DNA of 32,644 nt from Leptospira ilyithenensis (GTDB taxonomy: Bacteria; Spirochaetota; Leptospiria; Leptospirales; Leptospiraceae): assembly GCF_004771005.1 (NCBI RefSeq), contig NZ_RQHV01000048.1, positions 1-32,644 of the forward strand, read 5' to 3'. The notes beneath the pieces were generated by a model. It saw nothing but the letters and a program-made list of their open reading frames with translations. It was not told the DNA's origin and searched no databases. This document shows positions 17,042 to 24,418 of the stretch, piece after piece; the first letter of the stretch is position 1, and every line of letters starts with the position of its first letter. Both the position numbers and the translations under genes were made by a program.

Positions 17042-17329
17042 TTATTTGGTTCCTTTGTCGATTTTGTTTCTATGGTCTTCGCATAAACGGTATAGCTGAC
17101 CGGTTGATGCATTTTTCTTAGTAACTTTCTTTCCGCAAACAATGCAGAGACCTTGCGTTCTTCTTCTTTTGTAAAGCAGTTGAACTCTCTCTGCTCCGGA
17201 CAGATTGAATTTACTAATTTGTAGACGAACACCTTTAATCAAATAACTTCCGATGGATGACTCTTCGCCTTTTTTCAAGTCGGAGAAAATTTTCGATAGT
17301 TCGTCGGATTTGATTGATTTTGGTTTCAT
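17042..17329 (-). CDS. Small Cys/His protein, possible zinc ribbon
   Basis: The 95-aa product starts at the ATG at 17329, which has AGAGGTG five bases upstream; a GTG two codons earlier would come without its own site. The C-terminal half reads GLCIVCGKKVTKKN, then LYRLCEDHRNKID: a CxxC and a C-x-x-H, about 20 residues apart, as in a four-ligand zinc site. The N-terminal half is basic with a run of RRR. I know no defined family. A nucleic-acid-binding role is a guess from charge and the Cys/His cluster. Confidence 0.6.
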   Translation of the reverse strand: MKPKSIKSDELSKIFSDLKKGEESSIGSYLIKGVRLQISKFNLSGAERVQLLYKRRRTQGLCIVCGKKVTKKNASTGQLYRLCEDHRNKIDKGTK

Positions 17330-17374
17330 TGGCACCTCTAATTCACAAGCTTTTTTTCAGCGTCTTTCTGTGTT

Positions 17375-17388
17375 ATATTTTAAAATAT
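17375..17388. repeat. Perfect AT palindrome upstream of the small Cys/His gene
   Basis: ATATTTTAAAATAT is perfectly self-complementary and lies 46 bp upstream of the ATG at 17329. It could be an operator or simply AT-rich promoter DNA. The rest of the 260-bp divergent gap shows no other element than the promoter listed next. Confidence 0.3.
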
Positions 17389-17536
17389 TAATGCATATTA
17401 GGTATGGCCCTCTAACGCGCAACATAATTTTTGATTCCGCTTAACTTTTATCAGATTACGAAAAAACAAGAAAATTCAATATGATGAACTCTGTTCAAAT
17501 ATTAGTTTAAATCCCGAAATAGTGTGCAAATTTTTA

Positions 17537-17564
17537 TTGGCATATGTTTTATTTAGGGTATTCT
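17537..17564 (+). promoter_or_regulatory. Sigma-70-type promoter of the DUF962 gene
   Basis: TTGGCA (17537-17542), a 16-bp spacer and TATTCT (17559-17564) precede the ATG at 17590. A ribosome-binding-like AAAAGGAT lies between the predicted transcription start and the gene. The spacing is plausible, the -10 is imperfect, and this is by-eye matching. Confidence 0.45.
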
Positions 17565-17589
17565 GGAATTCTGTCAAAAGGATATAGAT

Positions 17590-17913
17590 ATGAGCACCTC
17601 TGATGTTAATACTAAAAAGTACAAAAGCCTAACCGAGTTCTTTCCGTTTTATTTAACCGAACATAGCAATGCAGTGAATCGAGCCTTACATTTTATCGGA
17701 TCGTCGCTTGCGATCGGGTTTATCTTTGCCTTTATCTCTTCAGGCAACTGGATCGCTCTGGTTCTGGCATTGTTTTCAGGATACCTATTTGCATGGATAG
17801 GGCATTTCTTCATTGAAAAAAACCGCCCGGCCACATTCAAATACCCTTTTCTATCTTTTATCTCCGATTGGATGATGTATGGACGAATGTTAGTGGGAAA
17901 AATTCCAAAGTAA
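17590..17913 (+). CDS. DUF962/Mpo1-like membrane protein
   Basis: The 107-aa protein has the Mpo1-like (DUF962) pattern: FFPFYLTEHSNAVNRALHFI (19-38), containing the conserved His, then two hydrophobic segments (about 39-51 and 55-72), then WIGHFFIEKNRPATFKYPF. Eukaryotic Mpo1 is an Fe2+ dioxygenase in phytosphingosine breakdown; whether bacterial members do similar 2-hydroxy-fatty-acid chemistry is unknown. The conserved His residues for iron (H26, H34 and H77, counting by eye) appear to be present. Confidence 0.85.
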   Translation: MSTSDVNTKKYKSLTEFFPFYLTEHSNAVNRALHFIGSSLAIGFIFAFISSGNWIALVLALFSGYLFAWIGHFFIEKNRPATFKYPFLSFISDWMMYGRMLVGKIPK

Positions 17914-17927
17914 ATACCCCGTTGGAT

Positions 17928-18536
17928 ATGAATCTGAAAGTTTACGCAACCCCTGTTTCTTTGTTTTTAGTGTTTTGTACTCTTTTAGGATGCAGTCCCT
18001 CCGGAGTGAATAAAGAAAAAATAGCAGCAATACATGCAAAGAAACAAATAGGAGCGGAAGAAGCCACAGCACAACTGATCCCTCTTATTTTTGAATATGA
18101 GCTAAAAGAATGGAAAATTACTACCGATCCCGTGTCAAAATACCAACTTCTTGAAGTAAGCTATGGCGGTTCTTCTGCATTGACATTTTCTTCTCAAAAA
18201 GAATACAAAATAAACACAACTATGCTGCATGCTTTGTATTCCGCAAAATCTCTCTTTGCATTCTCTCCTTATCCTATTTCAAGTATTCGTTTAAGTCTTG
18301 TTAAACCTCTGTATGTAAAAGACGAAGCCCACCCGGATGTGGGAATCCAGGAGTTTGAGATCTTTCGAACTTCCATGGATATGGCAAAGGCAAAAGAAGT
18401 TTTAAACAAACATTCCAAAACAGACCCGTTCTCTTTGGAAAAATCGGAAGAAAAAGACAGAAAAGTCCTTTTAGAGGACCTGGTTCGAATTTGGAAACTG
18501 GAATTGGACGAGTTGAATAAGATTACTGTGGAATGA
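17928..18536 (+). CDS. Predicted lipoprotein of unknown function
   Basis: The 202-aa product starts at the ATG at 17928, where a lipoprotein signal begins: [20 protein letters not shown] followed by GCSPSG, with the lipobox LLGC and C22 lipidated. A longer frame opening inside the DUF962 gene would place this signal internally. The mature protein is helical and charged, with no recognised domain. Its 3' end overlaps the convergent aat gene by 14 bp. Confidence 0.7.
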   Translation: MNLKVYATPVSLFLVFCTLLGCSPSGVNKEKIAAIHAKKQIGAEEATAQLIPLIFEYELKEWKITTDPVSKYQLLEVSYGGSSALTFSSQKEYKINTTMLHALYSAKSLFAFSPYPISSIRLSLVKPLYVKDEAHPDVGIQEFEIFRTSMDMAKAKEVLNKHSKTDPFSLEKSEEKDRKVLLEDLVRIWKLELDELNKITVE

Positions 18537-19179
18537 TCCATTTTTCCTGAGAAACGACCGCTTTTTGCAGCCTGTCCAGGTAGGAATTTTTAGGAATTTC
18601 ATACGCACCCAATGTCCATGTAACATGATTTAGCTGTTGAGTATCAAAAAGTATAAACCCGCTCGTTTTTAGCTTCTCGAATAAATGATAAAGTGCGATT
18701 TTACCAGCGTCGGACTGAAAGGCAAACATCGACTCCCCGGCAAAAAATTTGCCGATTGCTACTCCATAAACTCCGCCTACCAGTTCATCTTTCTCATTCC
18801 AGGCCTCAACACTGTGGGCCCAACCCAACCGATACATTTGGCTGTATCCTTTATAAAACCCACCGGTGATCCAGGTATTGTCTTTTTCCCTGTAGGCACA
18901 ACCCTGCATAACGGCTTCAAATGCTTCATTGAAACTGATCCGATAGACCCCTTGCCTGATCTTTCTCTGAAGCGTTTTGGAAAAATGGGTATTGTTCAAG
19001 TCGAAGATTGCTCTCGGATCCAGGCAATACCAACGAATCGGATCTTCCGACCAGGGAAAAATTCCATGGGTATATGCGTATAATAACCGTTCTGCGCTAA
19101 AGTCTCCGCCGACGGCGATGAGGTCCTCTTTCGCTTCCCTCGGGTTTTTAAAGAACTGTGCAAAATTTCTTTGGGTCAA
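18523..19179 (-). CDS. aat: Leucyl/phenylalanyl-tRNA-protein transferase
   Basis: The 218-aa protein matches Aat throughout: [20 protein letters not shown] (20-39), [20 protein letters not shown], the central [20 protein letters not shown] and [20 protein letters not shown], then [10 protein letters not shown]. It attaches Leu or Phe to N-terminal Arg or Lys of proteins, making them ClpAP/ClpS substrates. The start is TTG; an in-frame stop lies a few codons further upstream and no ATG fits. The Shine-Dalgarno AAGGA is a little distant (13 bases). Confidence 0.95.
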   Translation of the reverse strand: MTQRNFAQFFKNPREAKEDLIAVGGDFSAERLLYAYTHGIFPWSEDPIRWYCLDPRAIFDLNNTHFSKTLQRKIRQGVYRISFNEAFEAVMQGCAYREKDNTWITGGFYKGYSQMYRLGWAHSVEAWNEKDELVGGVYGVAIGKFFAGESMFAFQSDAGKIALYHLFEKLKTSGFILFDTQQLNHVTWTLGAYEIPKNSYLDRLQKAVVSQEKWIIPQ

Positions 19180-19308
19180 TCTACAAGAATTTCCTTCGGA
19201 TAATCATAAGCTAGCAGAATGGATTTGATCGGTCTCTTTAGAATAAAATTATCAATTTCCAATTTTACGTAAATCACCTTTCTTCCCTTCCAATGCTCAT
19301 CAATGTGG

Positions 19309-19334
19309 GTTTTTCCGACCAAATAAGGAAAAAC
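19309..19334. repeat. 8-bp inverted repeat upstream of the PilZ-like gene
   Basis: GTTTTTCC, a 10-base loop and GGAAAAAC form a perfect 8-bp stem, 53 bp before the ATG at 19387, in the 207-bp divergent gap with aat. Operator or leader hairpin are both possible. Nothing else stands out in this gap. Confidence 0.35.
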
Positions 19335-19386
19335 GATGGAAAAATTAAGAAAGATAGTATGATTTTACGGAACATATCGTTTAGAC

Positions 19387-20565
19387 ATGAAAAAATACAG
19401 ATTGACCGACCAACGAACTGTTCTGGGAATACTTTCAAAATTAGCATCCACCACATTGACTGATCCGGTTTCCCAAAAAAAATACCAGATGGTAAATCCG
19501 ATCACTGTAAATGATATTTTGAAATCGGTTCATTTTACATTGGTTTCCGGTGAACCGCTTACTGACAAACCCTCTTCGCTCGTATGCGTTCTTAAAGAAA
19601 ACAGACTGGAACTCAAAGTCAAATTGGCAAATCCATATCTGGAAGATCTTTTTCAAGTCACTGAAGCGCTCATCGAACCTTTGGAACGTTCTTCCAAACG
19701 GGCAGCGATTGATTCCATTACAACTCATAAGATCATGATGGCACCTACTGCAGATATAGGTACCATCATTTCTCTTTATGGAAAAACATCTCTGATCAAT
19801 CAGATACTCAATCAATGGCAAGTTCATTTGGAGCAATCATTAACTAACTACGGTTATTTCATCAAAAGAGTAAACATAGGATTTTTTTATGCGGCTGACA
19901 CTCCTCTGATGGAAGCACTTGCGACATCCAAAGCACCTTATTATCTGAGAGATTCAAATCGCAAAATCTTCTATATGGAAAATACATTTTTTTCCCCTAA
20001 AAAGCTAAATGATCAGTATGTTAAATCCATTTTGGACAACCATCTATTGAACAATATCAAATCGGTACTGATAGTTCCTTTTTTCTCTACAAGCAAAGTA
20101 CTGTTAGGTTATTTTGAAGTTTTAAGCAATTTACCTGACCTGGGAAATGCGGCACTACAGGATGCGATCACCGGTCCCCAAGGAATAGGTCCGTTGCTTG
20201 AGTATCTTGATGCACGTGCGGAAGAATTCGTATTTCAAATGGAATTTGCGTATGCGAAAGACTGGACCCAGATTGCAGAACAGGGAATGATCCGGGATAT
20301 CAGCCAGGACGGAGCGGGAATCGGAATCTACATCAAAGACAAAGAATCCATCGAAACAAAAACAGTAGGTTCTCCTATTTCCTTTCAAATTGAAATCAAT
20401 TCACTTCCTTATACGTTTTACGGAAGTTTAAGAAGCATTAAGACAGCAAGTTCCGATTCCGAAAATCACAGTATAGGAGTTCAAATTTTTCAATGTGACA
20501 GAGAGGAGGGCATGTCACTTTTGGCAAGTTACGCATCTACTCTGATTGGCAAGGAGGTAACATGA
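19387..20565 (+). CDS. DUF1577/PilZ-like protein without the RxxxR motif
   Basis: The 392-aa soluble protein resembles the Leptospira-typical DUF1577 family (from memory, not searched). The C-terminal part contains MIRDISQDGAGIGIYI (about 304-319), matching the second PilZ motif (D/N-x-S-x-x-G), and SIGVQIFQCD about 55 residues later. The first PilZ motif, RxxxR, which grips c-di-GMP, is not seen just upstream (AYAKDWTQIAEQG). The middle (about 200-260) could be GAF-like. It therefore may be a degenerate c-di-GMP receptor fold. Its 3' end overlaps the next gene by 4 bp. Confidence 0.6.
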   Translation: MKKYRLTDQRTVLGILSKLASTTLTDPVSQKKYQMVNPITVNDILKSVHFTLVSGEPLTDKPSSLVCVLKENRLELKVKLANPYLEDLFQVTEALIEPLERSSKRAAIDSITTHKIMMAPTADIGTIISLYGKTSLINQILNQWQVHLEQSLTNYGYFIKRVNIGFFYAADTPLMEALATSKAPYYLRDSNRKIFYMENTFFSPKKLNDQYVKSILDNHLLNNIKSVLIVPFFSTSKVLLGYFEVLSNLPDLGNAALQDAITGPQGIGPLLEYLDARAEEFVFQMEFAYAKDWTQIAEQGMIRDISQDGAGIGIYIKDKESIETKTVGSPISFQIEINSLPYTFYGSLRSIKTASSDSENHSIGVQIFQCDREEGMSLLASYASTLIGKEVT

Positions 20566-20942
20566 CACCGGAACAATACGAATCGATTTTACGAAGTCTT
20601 ACAGAAATCAAAACGGCTCTTGGGGAAGAACGTTCCTCATATAAGTTCATTCTTTATATGGTTCCCAATATCGGGATCATGTTCGGAACCACACTTCTGT
20701 TCTTTCTCTTCAAATGGTGGCATAAGCAGAAGATGGCACTGATTCAAACCGGGCAGTTCAAACCCTGGTCCTTTGATCTAAGGGCCTATTCCTTTTTCCT
20801 GGGTCTTTTGTTGACATTCACTGGATTTGCACTATCATTTGTATTTATACTCGTCTTGGGAAGATCCATGGCGATGATGGGAGGGTTAATACCATTCGCA
20901 ATTGGGTTAGGTCTATTGACCTTCTACAAACTAAGCAAATAA
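20562..20942 (+). CDS. Small inner-membrane protein of unknown function
   Basis: At 126 aa, it has a short helical N-terminus (MTPEQYESILRSLTEIKTAL), then three hydrophobic segments at about 30-47, 75-97 and 101-121, with a KWWHKQKMALIQTGQFKP loop in the cytoplasm or periplasm. The ATG overlaps the previous stop (ATGA) and is preceded by AAGGAGGTAAC, one of the best ribosome-binding sites in the window. No family recognised. It lies directly before the sigma factor, so a regulatory role is possible but unproven. Confidence 0.65.
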   Translation: MTPEQYESILRSLTEIKTALGEERSSYKFILYMVPNIGIMFGTTLLFFLFKWWHKQKMALIQTGQFKPWSFDLRAYSFFLGLLLTFTGFALSFVFILVLGRSMAMMGGLIPFAIGLGLLTFYKLSK

Positions 20943-21028
20943 CCGCCGCCCCTCCAAGGGCCTGCAACGAAGAAGATTGGGATTCCATTCAGTCCGTCTT
21001 AGGCGGAAATGTTTCTCAGTTTGAACGT

Positions 21029-21508
21029 TTGATGAAACGTTACCAAGGTATGGTATTTTCACAAGCTTCAAAAGCCTTCTCTACGAAGGAAGAAGCGGAA
21101 GACTTCACGCAAGAAGTTTTTCTCAAAGCATACGAAGCGCTCAGTACATTCCGGGGAGAAGCGCAGTTTTCCACTTGGCTCTTTCAAATTGCCCGCAACG
21201 AAATTTCCCGTCATTTTAAAAAGAAAAAACCGATCATTCATACTTTGGATGAATCTCACGAATCCCATCCGAACGCGATGAGCCAATCTTCCTTTGCAGA
21301 AGATTTGGCAAAAGAAGAAGAAGGAAATTTACTCAGACAGTTAATCTCACGTCTGCCTCTTGCTTACCAAAAACCCATCATACTGCATTATTTTGAAAAT
21401 AGATCTTTGAAAGAAATCTCTCTGGATATGGACATCAAAATCAATACTATCAAAAGCCATATTTCAAGGGGAAAGGACCTGATTCGGAAATGGTGGCAAC
21501 ATGAATAG
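21029..21508 (+). CDS. ECF-type RNA polymerase sigma factor, 5' end uncertain
   Basis: From the first possible start (TTG at 21029, ATG at 21032) the product is 159 aa. Region 2 reads RYQGMVFSQASKAFSTKEEA, then DFTQEVFLKAYEAL and STWLFQIARNEISRHF. Region 4 ends LPLAYQKPIILHYFENRSLK and EISLDMDIKINTIKSHISRG, a helix-turn-helix. The same frame stays open upstream, and the peptide EEDWDSIQSVLGGNVSQFER (20969-21028) continues sigma region 2 with the typical G.....F..L pattern, yet contains no ATG, GTG, TTG or CTG. The true start may be an ATT (20987) or other rare codon, or the sequence may hold an error. Group and target genes are unknown. Confidence 0.85.
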   Translation: MMKRYQGMVFSQASKAFSTKEEAEDFTQEVFLKAYEALSTFRGEAQFSTWLFQIARNEISRHFKKKKPIIHTLDESHESHPNAMSQSSFAEDLAKEEEGNLLRQLISRLPLAYQKPIILHYFENRSLKEISLDMDIKINTIKSHISRGKDLIRKWWQHE

Positions 21509-21851
21509 ACAGACTCGTGAAAATCCTGAAGTATATTTTCTTTCTCCCGATCCTTTGTTAAAAAACCAACCTGAATCACCTAATCTTCGCTTTAGGGTCT
21601 TGTCCGAAATATTACCTTTGAATTTTTTGATCTCAGGAATTTTGTTTTCGTTTACTTTGTTTCTCATCCCTTTGGGGACTTTGTACTTCGGCAAACAATT
21701 ATTCGGTTCCGCTTATTCTTTGATGCCCATCCTGATCAGCTCCAGTTTGTTTTTTTGTTTTTACTGCTTGGTATTGGGATTTTTGATTATGAATACGCGA
21801 ATTCCTTTCTTAAAAGAATGGAAAGAAAAACTTGGTTTTCATGAAGTCTGA
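21501..21851 (+). CDS. Small membrane protein overlapping the sigma factor
   Basis: The 116-aa product has a charged N-terminal 35 residues and two long hydrophobic segments at about 38-60 and 70-98. It overlaps the sigma gene by 8 bp and the following gene by 11, with GGTGG four bases before its ATG. ECF sigma factors are often followed by a membrane anti-sigma factor; here the N-terminal part is too short for the usual anti-sigma domain (about 60-80 aa) and no zinc HxxxCxxC motif is seen. Anti-sigma is therefore only a possibility. Confidence 0.6.
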   Translation: MNRQTRENPEVYFLSPDPLLKNQPESPNLRFRVLSEILPLNFLISGILFSFTLFLIPLGTLYFGKQLFGSAYSLMPILISSSLFFCFYCLVLGFLIMNTRIPFLKEWKEKLGFHEV

Positions 21852-22251
21852 TTTTCGATTTAGATCCTTAGTTTTATCACTCCTTCTTTGTTTCTCCGTT
21901 TCCCTTTTTGCGGAAGAAAAGTCTTCCGCTGCCGCTCTCCCCACTGCCAAAGAGTTTTTGGAAATGGATTTGGAAAAAACTTTTCCGATTTTGGAAAAAT
22001 TAACCAAAGAAGAAACCAAAGAGATAATCACTCAAATTCGAAGCGAAGCAAAAGAAAAATATCCGAAGATCGATCATTTTTATTTTCTCATCTCTCACTT
22101 GGAAGAAATGCAAGCAATCGAGAAAGAACAGGCACGTTTGAAAAACCTGCTTTGGGTCTACGGTCTGGGTCTTTTTCTATTTTTGGGTTTCTTAAGTTTT
22201 CTAATGATCCGCCAAAGAAAAGCGATCCAAGATATAAACGAACTCTCCTAA
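21841..22251 (+). CDS. Predicted exported protein with C-terminal membrane segment
   Basis: The 136-aa product starts at the ATG at 21841, where a signal peptide begins (MKSDFRFRSLVLSLLLCFSV, cleaved near FAEE). A TTG nine bases upstream is possible. The middle is acidic and helical (LEKTFPILEKLTKEETKEII), and a single hydrophobic helix at about residues 107-126 is followed by RQRKAIQD, so the C-terminus is probably cytoplasmic. It could anchor a periplasmic regulator. It overlaps the preceding gene by 11 bp, so these sigma-linked genes form one transcript. Confidence 0.6.
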   Translation: MKSDFRFRSLVLSLLLCFSVSLFAEEKSSAAALPTAKEFLEMDLEKTFPILEKLTKEETKEIITQIRSEAKEKYPKIDHFYFLISHLEEMQAIEKEQARLKNLLWVYGLGLFLFLGFLSFLMIRQRKAIQDINELS

Positions 22252-22277
22252 TTTCCCGTTTCGACTATTCGCAATCA

Positions 22278-22324
22278 TGTAATCGTTTTGTAATTAAATT
22301 GCAATGTTTTGTCGTTATTGTAAT
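22278..22324 (+). promoter_or_regulatory. Pho-box-like array of TGTAAT repeats at about 11-bp spacing
   Basis: TGTAAT at 22278 and 22289, TGCAAT at 22300, TGTCGT at 22310 and TGTAAT at 22319 stand at 11, 11, 10 and 9 bp intervals. OmpR/PhoB-type regulators bind direct repeats of about 11 bp, typically TGTCA-like hexamers or heptamers with 4-bp AT-rich spacers. The array ends 8 bp before the response-regulator ATG. Autoregulation of the two-component pair is the obvious hypothesis. The spacing is seen; binding is inferred. Confidence 0.55.
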
Positions 22325-22332
22325 CTTAATTC

Positions 22333-23010
22333 ATGAAAATCTTGGTTGTTGATGACGAAGAAGACATAGCGGGATTGATTCAGTTCCACTTAGAGGAAGA
22401 AGGATTCCAGGTGGAAGTATGCCATAATGGAATGGAAGTTCTTCCCCGATTGGAAAAAAATCTTCCCGAAGGGATCATTCTGGATCTGATGCTTCCCGGT
22501 ATCGGCGGAATGGATCTTTGCAAACGGATCAAAGAAAAATACCCTCAGATCCCTATCATTATGGTGACTGCAAAGACCGGCGAAACCGACGTAGTTCTCG
22601 GTTTGGAACTTGGTGCTGACGATTATATCCGCAAACCATTTAACATCCGTGAGCTGATTGCAAGAGTCAGAACCGTAACCAGAAGACAAGCGGACGGCGC
22701 CACAACGGAAAACGTAGGAACTGTTTCCACCGGAAAAATTCAAATCAATCCCACCGCACATAAAGTATATGTGGATGGAAAAGAAATTGATCTTACCTTA
22801 ATCGAATTTAAAATTTTACAACTTTTTGCCTCTAACACGGGAGTTGCTTTTTCAAGGGACAAATTATTGGATCGGATTTGGGGAAAGGACGTATTTGTCA
22901 CTGACAGAACCGTTGATGTAAATATCAAAAGACTCCGAGATAAATTACTGAGTGAAAAAGAAAGACTGGAAACCATCCGTGGAGTCGGATATCGTTTCCG
23001 GGATGCGTAG
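22333..23010 (+). CDS. OmpR/PhoB-family response regulator
   Basis: The 225-aa protein has a complete receiver (D7-D8, phospho-acceptor D51, T79, K101) and an OmpR-type winged-helix domain (about 127-223) with LTLIEFKILQLFASNTG and the recognition helix TDRTVDVNIKRLRDKL. The overall look is PhoB-like. It is followed, with an 8-bp overlap, by its histidine kinase, and preceded by the repeat array at 22278-22324. PhoB identity cannot be proved here because there are no pst or phoU neighbours. Confidence 0.92.
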   Translation: MKILVVDDEEDIAGLIQFHLEEEGFQVEVCHNGMEVLPRLEKNLPEGIILDLMLPGIGGMDLCKRIKEKYPQIPIIMVTAKTGETDVVLGLELGADDYIRKPFNIRELIARVRTVTRRQADGATTENVGTVSTGKIQINPTAHKVYVDGKEIDLTLIEFKILQLFASNTGVAFSRDKLLDRIWGKDVFVTDRTVDVNIKRLRDKLLSEKERLETIRGVGYRFRDA

Positions 23011-24367
23011 TTTTTTTTCCACACTACTTCTACTCAACTGGGGTCTGCTTCTCGTTTTACTCTTATTAGCTGCAGGAGTGATCTTTATTGAAGATCTGAT
23101 CCGTCCCGAATTCCGACCTCTTATCTTTTTTCTTTACGTACTCATCGCTATCTTCGGAACATTTTATACATCCATCACCATCGCACGCAAAGTAACTGAT
23201 CCTCTTTCCCTTGTAGAAAGAAAGACCAAAGAGATCAACGCTGGAGACTTCGGTGTCGAACTTTCCTATCCGGAAATTCGGGAACTTGCCAATCTTACCA
23301 TCTCCATCAATGAAATGGCAAGACGGTTGAAAAACCAATTTTTAGATCTGACTGTTGAAAAGGAAAAATTCAATTCTCTTTTGCAAAACCTGAAAGAAGG
23401 AGTCTTTGCAATCGATGGGAATAGAAAATTTTTATTTTTAAATCGTAATATCCCTTCTTCCATCATTTCTGAAAATTCCCAATTCAAAGACATTCAGAAA
23501 TCGGTGAAGAACAGGGAACTATTGCAATTCATCGAAACCAAAATCAAAAAAGGTTTGGAAGGAAGATCCGAGTTCCAAGAAGGCAATCATTACTATAACG
23601 TTCGCATTTATCCCATCAAATCCAACGAAATCATATATTTGTACATCGGAGTCATTTTAGACATTACGGAAGACAGGCAAAACCAACTGATCAGAGAGCA
23701 GTTCTTTCAGAATGCCTCTCATGAATTGAAAACACCAATCACATCTATCAAAGGTTATGCGGAAACTTTGGAATACAAATTGAATTTGCCTGACAATTCA
23801 AATGAAAAAAAATTCTTAGATGCGATTTTGAGAAATACCGACAGAATGGTTCGGATCGTAGAAGATATGTTAACGATTTCCCGTCTGGAAAACCACAAAA
23901 CCATTTTGCAAAGCCAATCATTTTCCATCGCCGATCTGATCCAAAGTGTAGCGGATTCGGTAGGTGTGATCTTTTCCAAAAAAAACCAAAATCTGGTTTT
24001 TGACGTAGCCCCTTCCCTTTTGATTCACGCTGATATGGTTTTGATGGAACACGTACTAGTAAATTTAATTACAAATGCTTCCGCTTATTCTCCGGAAGGT
24101 TCCATTGTTATGGTAAAAGCGGAAGAGACTTTCGATCGGTACAGAATCCAAGTCATCGACCAGGGCATTGGAATTTCAACAGCAGACTCAGAACGTATCT
24201 TTGAAAGGTTCTTTCGGGTAGATATGAATCGTTCTCGAAAAGAAGGCGGAACAGGGCTTGGATTATCCATAGTAAAACACATTGCTAGGCTGCATTCCGG
24301 GGAAGTATTCGTGTCTCCGAACCCGAAAGGAGGGTCCATTTTTACATTTGAGTTTCCCAAAAAATAA
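23003..24367 (+). CDS. PhoR-like sensor histidine kinase
   Basis: The 454-aa protein starts at the ATG at 23003, overlapping the regulator's stop; a longer frame would begin inside the DNA-binding domain. Two hydrophobic segments at about 7-28 and 38-58 have only a short loop between, so there is no real periplasmic sensor. HAMP-like region about 58-112, PAS domain about 120-225, HisKA with NASHELKTPI (H240), ATPase boxes NLITNASAYS, DQGIGIS and GTGLGLSIVK. This layout matches PhoR, which senses via PhoU and the Pst transporter. Confidence 0.92.
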   Translation: MRSFFSTLLLLNWGLLLVLLLLAAGVIFIEDLIRPEFRPLIFFLYVLIAIFGTFYTSITIARKVTDPLSLVERKTKEINAGDFGVELSYPEIRELANLTISINEMARRLKNQFLDLTVEKEKFNSLLQNLKEGVFAIDGNRKFLFLNRNIPSSIISENSQFKDIQKSVKNRELLQFIETKIKKGLEGRSEFQEGNHYYNVRIYPIKSNEIIYLYIGVILDITEDRQNQLIREQFFQNASHELKTPITSIKGYAETLEYKLNLPDNSNEKKFLDAILRNTDRMVRIVEDMLTISRLENHKTILQSQSFSIADLIQSVADSVGVIFSKKNQNLVFDVAPSLLIHADMVLMEHVLVNLITNASAYSPEGSIVMVKAEETFDRYRIQVIDQGIGISTADSERIFERFFRVDMNRSRKEGGTGLGLSIVKHIARLHSGEVFVSPNPKGGSIFTFEFPKK

Positions 24368-24418
24368 CGTCTAGTAAGAGTAAGATCAGTCAAGATCTTG
24401 GTACTTTTGGAAACTTTT

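Noticed and set aside
18685..19083. Plus-strand frame of 132 codons opposite aat
   Set aside because: It is antisense to a fully recognisable aat gene and shows no protein motif.
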